A stretch of DNA of 5,919 nucleotides from an uncultured Clostridia bacterium (GTDB lineage: Bacteria > Bacillota > Clostridia > Oscillospirales > Oscillospiraceae), in assembly GCA_932222125.1 (NCBI GenBank), contig CAKNZJ010000135.1, positions 1 to 5,919 of the forward strand. Reading direction: 5' to 3'. Below are positions 1 to 5,168 of the stretch, one piece after another. Under the pieces are notes generated by a model. That model was not told the origin of the DNA. It searched no databases and saw nothing but the letters and a program-made list of their open reading frames with translations. The translations under genes were made by a program, and so were the position numbers. Each line of letters begins with the position of its first letter. The stretch's first letter is position 1.

Positions 1-1
1 G

Positions 2-424
2 CCCTTGCAGACGCAGATTTTGATTCGGTTGGCGCTGGCCGTCTGTTCACTGATTGCGGGCAATGTCTGTCTGGTTTTCTTTACCGTGACAATCGCTGTG
101 CCCTTTTTCCTGCTGGCCTTGCTGACGGCTGTCAGCGGGTGCAACCTTTATCGGGTGGTTGTGCGCGGCCACTATCTGGTCCTAACCGGCACCGTGCTGA
201 ACGTGGAGCGCACCACCGTCCTGCGCCGTCCCAAAGCTATTCTGATGGAGGTTGAGGGGAAGGCCCTGCGGGTCGTACTGCGAAGCCGCCACAAAGCTCC
301 AAGCGAGGGCAGCCAGATCTCGTTCTATGTGCAGGACAGCACTCCGATCTATGAGTGGCGGGGGATACACCTGCTTGGCTCCTATCTGGCGGCAGCGGCC
401 GGAACTTCCGGCACACCCACATAG
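2..424 (+). CDS. Small membrane protein of unknown function (5' end open)
   Basis: The reading frame is open to the left edge, so the true start may lie upstream; the first possible start inside the window is TTG at 5, giving 139 aa. Roughly residues 6-46 are strongly hydrophobic and fit two closely spaced membrane helices. They are followed by about 90 residues of alternating hydrophobic and charged sequence (GTVLNVERTTVL, KALRVVLRSR), which suggests a small beta-rich domain on one face of the membrane. I do not recognise a named family. The stop lies 11 nt before the next gene, so the two are probably cotranscribed. No signal-peptide cleavage site is convincing. The coding call rests on the long open frame, the hydrophobicity pattern and the fit with its neighbours; function is unknown. 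Confidence 0.62.
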   Translation, partial: PLQTQILIRLALAVCSLIAGNVCLVFFTVTIAVPFFLLALLTAVSGCNLYRVVVRGHYLVLTGTVLNVERTTVLRRPKAILMEVEGKALRVVLRSRHKAPSEGSQISFYVQDSTPIYEWRGIHLLGSYLAAAAGTSGTPT

Positions 425-435
425 AGCGTGCCCTA

Positions 436-807
436 ATGGTCTATCACATCTTCCAATACGACATTGAGGGCGTCTGGTATCGTGATTCCCAGGTCTATTC
501 CGATGCGCAGTTTGATGCCATTATGGACCGGCTGGAGTGGCGACTGCCCACTGGCATGAGAGTGTTCCATTTTGGAGCGCCTGGGCCAGAATATTATCCT
601 TTGGACAACCCTGTCGTGCTACATCGCCCAGTGCTGTCCCTGAACCCTGTGGCACTGGCTACGGGAGCGCTGGCATACCGAGCCGTACTGAATGACAAAC
701 ATACTCGTCTGCGTATTCCCATCACACATCAGATTGAACGCTTTGTAATATGCGGCAGCCCAGATATATGGCCGTGTTTTCGTTATGTGGACGGGGGCGG
801 TATGTGA
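436..807 (+). CDS. Hypothetical protein, 123 aa
   Basis: I do not recognise this protein. The ATG at 436 was chosen because the in-frame ATG at 355 would overlap the upstream gene by about 70 nt and add a low-complexity, unlikely N-terminus. The Shine-Dalgarno is weak (AGAGCG at 424-429), so translation may depend on coupling to the upstream gene. The product starts MVYHIFQYDIEG, is rich in Tyr, Phe and Trp, and has no membrane segment, metal-binding cluster or nucleotide-binding motif that I can see. It looks like a small soluble alpha/beta protein. It ends in Gly-Gly-Gly-Met, and its stop codon overlaps the GTG start of the XF1762-family gene in the sequence ATGTGA. That arrangement supports it being a real, translationally coupled member of this small operon. 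Confidence 0.68.
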   Translation: MVYHIFQYDIEGVWYRDSQVYSDAQFDAIMDRLEWRLPTGMRVFHFGAPGPEYYPLDNPVVLHRPVLSLNPVALATGALAYRAVLNDKHTRLRIPITHQIERFVICGSPDIWPCFRYVDGGGM

Positions 808-1310
808 TTACCACTGAATTGAAGATTGTGCCGCTGTCGTTTCGCGTGGCCAAGGAATATGTCCAGCGTTATCATCGCCACAATGCAGCCCCGCAGGGCC
901 ATAAATTTTCCATTGGGCTGATTGTTCCCAACGAGGACTGGTATATTGGTGTTGCTATCGCCAGCGTTCCGAAGGCGCGGCATCTAAATGATGGGCTTAC
1001 GTTGGAGATCAATCGTGTGTGCTGCGATCCCGCCTTCTCCAATGCTTGCAGTAAACTTTACGGAGCCGTTGTCAAGGCGGGGAAGGCGATGGGCTATACC
1101 CGGTTTATCACTTATACACTCCCGGCGGAGGGCGGAAGCAGTATAAAAGCGGTTGGATTCCGTTTGGCTGGAACGGTCCCAGAACGAAAAGATGGTTGGT
1201 GTCGAACTATCCGCCGCCGCAGTAGTCCTTGCCGCGCTCCGGCGGGGCCAAAACTCAGATGGGTCCTTGACACCCGGCCCGCACAGAACCATGGTAACTG
1301 CGATGAATAG
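804..1310 (+). CDS. XF1762-family protein (GNAT-like fold)
   Basis: The 168-aa product matches what I know of the XF1762 family, small proteins found mainly in phages and mobile elements and annotated as XF1762 or acetyltransferase-like. Visible family features are the start TELKIVPLSFRVAKEYVQRY, then HRHN and GHKFSIGLIV (about residues 21-37), LEINRVCCD (about 70-78), an Ala/Gly-rich helix before YTRFITYTLP, the GGSSIKAVGFRLAG block, and a basic C-terminal segment ending APAGPKLRW. The GTG at 804 fits the usual family N-terminus (a few residues before KIVPLS) and lies just after GGGGGCGG, which can act as a ribosome binding site. The open frame continues upstream to an ATG at 750, but that part lies inside the preceding gene. 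The GTG overlaps the preceding stop by 4 nt, implying coupled translation. The biochemical role of the family is not established; DNA or nucleoside modification and acetyl transfer are guesses. The C-terminal tail after RW is unremarkable. Confidence 0.85.
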   Translation: MITTELKIVPLSFRVAKEYVQRYHRHNAAPQGHKFSIGLIVPNEDWYIGVAIASVPKARHLNDGLTLEINRVCCDPAFSNACSKLYGAVVKAGKAMGYTRFITYTLPAEGGSSIKAVGFRLAGTVPERKDGWCRTIRRRSSPCRAPAGPKLRWVLDTRPAQNHGNCDE

Positions 1311-1314
1311 CATA

Positions 1315-1343
1315 TTGACCTTCTGGAATAATCATGCTATAAT
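1315..1343 (+). promoter_or_regulatory. Sigma-A type promoter, extended -10
   Basis: The -35 box TTGACC (1315-1320) is separated by exactly 17 bp from a perfect TATAAT (1338-1343). A TG one base upstream of the -10 (TGC TATAAT) adds the extended -10 element. It begins only 5 nt after the stop of the XF1762-family gene. Transcription should start near 1350, giving a leader of about 138 nt before ssb. This is the clearest promoter in the window; I see no comparable one between the downstream hairpin terminator and the ssb start. Confidence 0.78.
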
Positions 1344-1368
1344 CAAGACAATAGTTACCGTGTTTCAG

Positions 1369-1408
1369 AGTGTCAAATGGCGCTATTGCGCTGTTTGGCA
1401 CTTTTTTT
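1369..1408 (+). terminator. Intrinsic terminator in the ssb leader (probable attenuator)
   Basis: A 15-bp stem (1369-1383 with 1388-1402) closes on the tetraloop TATT and runs directly into seven T's (1402-1408). Twelve pairs are Watson-Crick and three are G-U (1373/1398, 1378/1393, 1379/1392), so the hairpin is fully paired only as + strand RNA. It can end transcripts from the upstream three-gene operon. It also lies about 20 nt downstream of the predicted start from the promoter at 1315-1343, so it should stop most transcripts made there before ssb. This suggests attenuation or antitermination, which is inference. Confidence 0.85.
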
Positions 1409-1409
1409 G

Positions 1410-1469
1410 TTTTCTGCCCGCGAAAATGCGGGTTGAAATAAATTATTTCAACGGCAGGGAAGGACCTGC
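1410..1469 (+). promoter_or_regulatory. Structured part of the ssb 5' leader
   Basis: Three local pairings can be drawn between the terminator hairpin and the ssb ribosome binding site. CCCGC (1417-1421) pairs with GCGGG (1428-1432). TTGAAATA (1433-1440) pairs perfectly with TATTTCAA (1444-1451) across a 3-nt loop. An outer stem joins 1410-1418 to 1453-1461 with two G-U pairs, and could enclose the others as a three-way junction if the first hairpin is slightly shortened. A rival hairpin, GCAGG (1454-1458) with CCTGC (1465-1469), uses the same bases as the outer stem, so the two are mutually exclusive. It matches no riboswitch class I recognise. Any regulatory role is inferred from position. 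Confidence 0.4.
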
Positions 1470-1487
1470 AGAAAGGGGCATCACATC

Positions 1488-2054
1488 ATGCTGAAACTAA
1501 TCATCACGGAGGCCGTTGTCTCCAAGGGGTATAACGACGACCCCGCCGTCCGCTATTTTAGTAGCAATAGCGAAAACACCGGGCAGGTTGCCAACTTCCG
1601 GATCGGGAAACGGGTCTACGACAGCAAGGCGGAGAACAACCACCGCTGGCTCAACTTCACCGTCAAGGCGTTTGGGGATATGTGCGAGCGCGTCAAGCGC
1701 ATGAAGCTCAAGGAGGGCTCGTACATCAACATCATCGCCCGCTATGACGAGGAGACCTGGGAGACCAAGGACACCCATGAGACCCGAACAGGCGTGGTCC
1801 TGTACCTGGACGAGATCGAGTATGCCAGCAGCGGCAATGGCCAGAAGAATGGCCAGGCCAGTTCTGGCGGTACGGCCCCCCAGGGCAGCAACGCACCTGC
1901 TGCGCAGAATGGCGCTCCGGCAGCTCAGAACCAGCAGTCGCAGGGTTATCCGCAAGGCCAGCCGCCCGCCCAGGGACAGCCGGCGTCCGATCCCATGCCC
2001 GGAGGTTTTACCGGGTATGAAGGCTTCGGCGATTCCTGCAATCCCTTCTTTTAA
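1488..2054 (+). CDS. ssb: Single-stranded DNA-binding protein
   Basis: The 188-aa protein has the layout of a bacterial SSB: an N-terminal OB-fold of about 112 residues, a flexible linker, and a short C-terminal tail for protein contacts. In the OB part, VANFRIGKRVYDS (about 34-46), RWLNFTVKAFGDMCERV (53-69) and the LKEGSYINIIARYDEETW stretch (74-91) correspond to the strands and helix typical of SSBs (compare W-x-x-V-x-x-F/WG followed by LKKG). Residues 115-172 are rich in Gln, Gly, Pro and Ala, as in SSB linkers. The tail ends GFGDSCNPFF: the final aromatic is kept but the usual acidic DDDIPF is much reduced. The ATG at 1488 is preceded by AAAGGGG (1472-1478) at 9 nt spacing. It probably protects single-stranded DNA during transfer or replication of the host element. 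It stands alone between a leader terminator and its own terminator. Confidence 0.87.
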   Translation: MLKLIITEAVVSKGYNDDPAVRYFSSNSENTGQVANFRIGKRVYDSKAENNHRWLNFTVKAFGDMCERVKRMKLKEGSYINIIARYDEETWETKDTHETRTGVVLYLDEIEYASSGNGQKNGQASSGGTAPQGSNAPAAQNGAPAAQNQQSQGYPQGQPPAQGQPASDPMPGGFTGYEGFGDSCNPFF

Positions 2055-2091
2055 TCGGCTTCCTGTAGGACCAAATGAATATCAGGCGTAT

Positions 2092-2139
2092 AAGGCGCAC
2101 AGTTCGTGGAAACACATCCGCGGTCTGTGCGCCTTTTTT
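2092..2139 (+). terminator. Intrinsic terminator after ssb
   Basis: A perfect 11-bp stem (2092-2102 with 2125-2135, AAGGCGCACAG paired with CTGTGCGCCTT) is followed by a run of six T's (2134-2139). Inside the arm, CGTGG (2104-2108) can pair with CCGCG (2117-2121), lengthening the hairpin. It begins 37 nt after the ssb stop and lacks a T tract on the - strand, so it works in one direction. It ends the ssb transcript and separates it from the ATPase gene run; the remaining intergenic part up to 2223 shows no convincing promoter. Confidence 0.9.
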
Positions 2140-2223
2140 GCGTTTTTGGGGGGTGATGCGTTGCGAAACCAAGCCTTTCAAGCACGAACTGAGACAGGAA
2201 AGCGGAGAAAATTGGAGGTCGTA

Positions 2224-2529
2224 TTGAGACAACTGACCGGAGATCACCTGACGGACCAACAGCGGCAGCTGATTAGCCAGACAGTAGGCTGCTGCCAGCA
2301 ATACAGCTTCCAGCTGTGCTATGAGCCTGGGGCGCCAGCCCTTACGGCTAATGGGGATAGTCAAGCCGCTGTTTACCGGATTTTCGGCGATACGGCCAAA
2401 GGCCCAACTGCTGTGCTCGTCCGCACTCCAGGCCAGGGGGAAATGTCCAACACGATTTATATTTATCTGCCGACACAGAGGGAGGAAAAAGGGGATGACA
2501 CCCGACAAGAAGAAACATCTGCTCAATGA
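2224..2529 (+). CDS. Hypothetical protein, 101 aa
   Basis: I do not recognise a family. The TTG at 2224 was chosen because TTGGAGG (2212-2218) sits 5 nt upstream, a good Shine-Dalgarno; the product then begins MRQLTGDHLTDQQRQL. An in-frame TTG at 2161, preceded by GGGGGG (2148-2153), is an alternative that would add 21 residues. The frame stays open even further upstream, but that part overlaps ssb and its terminator and looks like frame shadow. The first half is Gln-rich and probably helical (about residues 5-30), with a CCQQY motif. The second half has beta-like segments (AVYRIFG, TAVLVRT, NTIYIYLP) and a charged, Glu-rich tail. There is no membrane segment. Its last 35 nt overlap the start of the membrane-anchored gene, so the two are probably translated together. 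Confidence 0.66.
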   Translation: MRQLTGDHLTDQQRQLISQTVGCCQQYSFQLCYEPGAPALTANGDSQAAVYRIFGDTAKGPTAVLVRTPGQGEMSNTIYIYLPTQREEKGDDTRQEETSAQ

Positions 2530-3238
2530 CATAGTTGTTGTGATTATGCTGCTTGCAGCGCTGCTCACTATTGTCCGGCTCTGGCCGCTTCTGCTGCTAT
2601 TGCTGATCGGCCTGATTGCCTATGCCCTGTGGGTGCTTTTCCATGTGGCCAGGCATCCGGTCAAGACTGAGCTGGCCCCGCTGCCTATGCTGCCTGCGCC
2701 GGTAACCGAGCAGTCGCTTTTGAGTGCCGCGTTCGGTCTGCTTCAGCGAAAGATCACAGAGCAGGTGGTTATCCGGTACCCGGATGCCAGATGGGTATGG
2801 GGTGCGTCAAACACGTTCGATCAGTTTGCTGCCGGACAGCCATTGACGATTCTGCTCAATAGCGCAGGCGGCTACCAGAAAGCGACTGTATGGGTCAAAG
2901 ACCTGCAATTTGCGGGGCTGGTCTATACAAGCGTATCAGGCAGCAGTGCTGGACACAGCGGTGACCAGACGGCCGAGCCGGAGGAGCCACCCGCAGAACA
3001 AAAAGAGGTTGATTATGGCCTGCTGTCTTTTGAATGGGTGGAAGCCAATATGCAGCGGCTGAACGCACTGAACAATGAGGCCGTTGCTGCGGGTCAGGAC
3101 GGGTTCCGCATCTCCGCAGAGGAACTGCCCCATGGGGACAGTTGGCCAACGCTATGTGCCGAACTGGTTCGCAACGGGTTCACGGCAGCAGAACCGATGG
3201 CTGACGGGATCCATGTCAAAATCAGAATAACAGAATAG
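2495..3238 (+). CDS. Membrane-anchored protein of unknown function, 247 aa
   Basis: The ATG at 2495 is chosen for its strong ribosome binding site, GGGAGG (2480-2485), 9 nt upstream; the longer frame back to 2321 lies inside the preceding gene. After a basic N-terminus (MTPDKKKH), residues 11-50 form one long or two short hydrophobic helices, including a run of six Leu after Trp30-Pro31. About 95 residues of a mixed domain follow (LLSAAFGLLQRKITEQVVIRY, with a Trp-rich RWVWG near 99-103). Then comes a hydrophilic linker rich in Ser, Glu and Pro (about 148-172), and a C-terminal domain of about 75 residues (SFEWVEANMQRLNALN, then CAELVRNGFTAAEP). I recognise no enzyme motif. Its stop overlaps the Shine-Dalgarno of the ATPase gene, suggesting one operon. 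It could anchor or recruit that ATPase at the membrane, which is inference from position only. Confidence 0.8.
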   Translation: MTPDKKKHLLNDIVVVIMLLAALLTIVRLWPLLLLLLIGLIAYALWVLFHVARHPVKTELAPLPMLPAPVTEQSLLSAAFGLLQRKITEQVVIRYPDARWVWGASNTFDQFAAGQPLTILLNSAGGYQKATVWVKDLQFAGLVYTSVSGSSAGHSGDQTAEPEEPPAEQKEVDYGLLSFEWVEANMQRLNALNNEAVAAGQDGFRISAEELPHGDSWPTLCAELVRNGFTAAEPMADGIHVKIRITE

Positions 3239-3253
3239 GAGCGTGATTTACAA

Positions 3254-5116
3254 ATGAGTTCAAAACTGTTCGTATTTGACCGACCCCTGCCTGCGCCATT
3301 TGATAAGGGCGGGAAGAAAGTCAAGGTGTCGTCCACCTATGGGGATGGCACAGAGGCCACGCTGAGCAACACTGTTGTGAAAGCTGTGCTGGCGTACTGT
3401 GCCTGCAAGGATGGCTCCAAGCCTGGCGCCGTGGGTATCTGCGGCAGCAAGGGCGTTGCCGAGTACAAGTCGGCTTCCGGTGCAGATGCCTACCCCCTGG
3501 CGGTCTATGACTCTGGGAACGGAACCGTGCTGGCCAGCAAGTATGACAGCGACACTGAGATGATGGAAACCTATTCCGTGGGAAAGCGCGGCCAGGATGG
3601 CGCCGCCATAGTGCTGGCCATGGTCCCCGCCCTTGCAGCTGACAAGGAATTTGGGGATAACCTGGACGCCTTCATGTCGGAGTATCAGGGCTCCTTTTCT
3701 GATTTGAAAAAGGCCACTGATTTGCTGGCGATCCTCTGCGACAACGTCTATCGCCGTGTGAGCGATAAAACCTGCCCCGCACATCTGCCGGTCAATATCG
3801 ACAACTCTGGAAATGTGATGCGGGTCTCTCCGACTCATCTGGATTCCGGTAGTTTTGCGCCCAACCAAGTACTGGCGGGTGAGTTTACCATCCTGGCCCA
3901 CGTCGGAGCAACTGTTGTTCTGGAGCCAAAAGAGGCAGTTCCGCATAGCGATTTTGTCGGCAAATATGCTCTGAACCCCGGCCGTGGCCTCACTGCCTAT
4001 GAGGAGGCCTTGGTCCCTACCCTGGCGTCTTGGTATGTGCTGCCGGAGGAGGTGGTCAGCATCTGTGCCCACGCTCAGAAGTCCACAGAAAAATCCCTGC
4101 CCATGCGCAATTTCCTGCTTCGCGGTCCGGCCGGAACCGGCAAGACCGAGGGCGCCATGGCAATTGCCGCAGGCCTGCACCTGCCCTATGTGAAATACAC
4201 CTGTTCAGCCAATACTGAGGTCTATGACTTCATCGGCCAGGTGTTCCCGGATACCAACGATCCCTCTACCGGGGACGCGGAGCTGGACCGGGAGCGGCAG
4301 GAGTTGAAGGAGATGGGCGGCATCACGTTTGAGAATGTCAAGAAGCTGATGGATCTGCCCGGTTTGGATGATATGGACTATGACCCGGAGGGTACCTATA
4401 AGCTGCTCACTGGCCACGCCAAAGCTGGCGCGACCTCACAGGACTGTATGGCGGAGGTCATGGGCCGGGTAACGGACAAGATCCAGAAGCTGTGTACGGT
4501 CAAACCTGAGACATCGAATGCCGGACAGACCTATACCTATATGGAAACGGACTTTATCCGTGCGCTGAAATACGGCTACCTGGTGGAAATCCAGGAGCCG
4601 ACCACGATCATGCAGCCCGGTGTGCTGGTTGGCCTAAACTCCCTGCTGGAGCAGAATGGCACTATCACGCTGCCTACCGGCGAAGTCATCCGGCGGCACC
4701 CTGACGCTGTGGTTGTTGTGACCACCAATGTCAGCTATGAGGGCTGCCGGGGTATGAACCAGTCGGTACTGGACCGCATGAACCTGACACAGGACATTGA
4801 ACTGCCGGCCCCGGAAATCATGGCACAGCGGGCTATGAGCGTTACTGGCTGTGAGGATGACATCATGGTTTCCAAAATGGTACAGGTGGTCAGCGACATG
4901 GCCGACTTCTGCCGCAAAAACGGCATCTCCGACGGTAGCTGCGGGATGCGCAGCCTGATTGACTGGATTATGAGCACCGAGATTACCGGCGACCCCCACA
5001 CCTCGGCCATGTATACCATCATCAGCAAGGCCACCGCAGACGAGGAGGACCGGGCCGCCATCATTACCTCTGTCTTGGAGCCCATTTTCGCGCCCAAGCG
5101 GAAAAAGGCGGTTTGA
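3254..5116 (+). CDS. MoxR-like AAA+ ATPase (AAA_5 type)
   Basis: This 620-aa protein has an N-terminal region of about 270 residues that I do not recognise, then an AAA+ module. Walker A is GPAGTGKT (291-298). It is followed by YTCSANTEVYDFIGQVFP, which matches the segment ending in D-x-x-G of MoxR and CbbQ-type ATPases. The Walker B strand is YLVEIQEP (442-449), where the usual Asp-Glu is Gln-Glu. Sensor 1 is VVVVTTN with Asn492. LDRM (506-509) supplies the family's DR pair with Arg508 as likely arginine finger, and GMRSLIDW has Arg566 as possible sensor 2. The stretch between Walker A and B is about 145 residues, longer than in plain MoxR, with a charged insert around residues 333-435. Such ATPases remodel or activate a partner, often a VWA protein encoded next to them. 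Start ATG 3254 has AGGAG (3237-3241) at a long 12-nt spacing. The stop lies 12 nt before an insertion sequence. Function in this element is unknown. Confidence 0.94.
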   Translation: MSSKLFVFDRPLPAPFDKGGKKVKVSSTYGDGTEATLSNTVVKAVLAYCACKDGSKPGAVGICGSKGVAEYKSASGADAYPLAVYDSGNGTVLASKYDSDTEMMETYSVGKRGQDGAAIVLAMVPALAADKEFGDNLDAFMSEYQGSFSDLKKATDLLAILCDNVYRRVSDKTCPAHLPVNIDNSGNVMRVSPTHLDSGSFAPNQVLAGEFTILAHVGATVVLEPKEAVPHSDFVGKYALNPGRGLTAYEEALVPTLASWYVLPEEVVSICAHAQKSTEKSLPMRNFLLRGPAGTGKTEGAMAIAAGLHLPYVKYTCSANTEVYDFIGQVFPDTNDPSTGDAELDRERQELKEMGGITFENVKKLMDLPGLDDMDYDPEGTYKLLTGHAKAGATSQDCMAEVMGRVTDKIQKLCTVKPETSNAGQTYTYMETDFIRALKYGYLVEIQEPTTIMQPGVLVGLNSLLEQNGTITLPTGEVIRRHPDAVVVVTTNVSYEGCRGMNQSVLDRMNLTQDIELPAPEIMAQRAMSVTGCEDDIMVSKMVQVVSDMADFCRKNGISDGSCGMRSLIDWIMSTEITGDPHTSAMYTIISKATADEEDRAAIITSVLEPIFAPKRKKAV

Positions 5117-5128
5117 ATGGTATCACTA
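5117..5128 (+). pseudogene. Possible 5' remnant of the next operon gene, cut by the IS
   Basis: An ATG directly abuts the TGA stop of the ATPase gene (TGAATG), with AAGGCGG (5105-5111) at 5 nt spacing as a candidate ribosome binding site. Only four codons (Met-Val-Ser-Leu) remain before the insertion sequence begins; read on, the frame runs into the IS and stops at 5162-5164. The expected neighbour of a MoxR-like ATPase is a VWA-domain protein, so the cut gene may be one, but nothing of its sequence is left here. The start could also be chance. Confidence 0.3.
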
Positions 5129-5143
5129 GACCTCTTGCGAAAA
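5129..5143 (+). repeat. Probable left terminal inverted repeat of the IS
   Basis: GACCTCTTGCGAAAA begins right after a TA dinucleotide and resembles ends I associate with IS5-group elements (GACCT-CTTGCGAAA type). Only one copy is present, so the call rests on position between the ATPase stop and the transposase start, and the exact repeat length is uncertain. Confidence 0.5.
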
Positions 5144-5162
5144 AAAGGGACAATGGTAAAAT
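5135..5162 (+). promoter_or_regulatory. Candidate transposase promoter within the IS end
   Basis: TTGCGA (5135-5140) and TAAAAT (5157-5162) are spaced by 16 bp. The predicted start site falls at about 5169, on or next to the transposase ATG, so the transcript would have almost no leader. Consistent with that, GGGG (5164-5167) is only 1 nt from the ATG, too close to serve as a normal ribosome binding site. The match is moderate and A/T richness could produce it by chance. Confidence 0.33.
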
Positions 5163-5168
5163 AGGGGT

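Noticed and set aside
1377..1436. 19-codon hydrophobic ORF (starting MALLRCLALF) overlapping the leader terminator
   Set aside because: A leader peptide was considered, but there is no clear Shine-Dalgarno, the ATG lies inside the terminator stem and there is no run of regulatory codons; probably chance.
1153..1494. 113-aa + strand frame spanning the end of the XF1762-family gene and the leader
   Set aside because: It crosses the promoter and terminator hairpin, has no good ribosome binding site and no family resemblance.
1497..1955. 152-aa - strand frame opposite ssb
   Set aside because: Shadow of the SSB coding frame, with no domain or ribosome binding site evidence.
1840..2000. Repeat array in the ssb 3' part
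   Set aside because: Similar short motifs only reflect the Gln/Gly/Pro/Ala-rich SSB linker; there are no regular direct repeats, and no CRISPR-like structure anywhere in the window.
1744..2223. N-terminal extension of the 101-aa gene frame back into ssb
   Set aside because: It overlaps the SSB linker and the ssb terminator and reads as Arg/Pro-rich shadow sequence; good ribosome binding sites exist further down.
2140..2223. Promoter for the ATPase gene run after the ssb terminator
   Set aside because: TTGCGT and TTGCGA sequences are present but no -10-like hexamer lies at suitable spacing, so I could not support a promoter.
3260..4180. 306-aa open frame on the - strand inside the ATPase gene
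   Set aside because: The + strand frame has clear AAA+ motifs; the antisense product has no recognisable domain and long antisense frames are common in GC-rich coding DNA.
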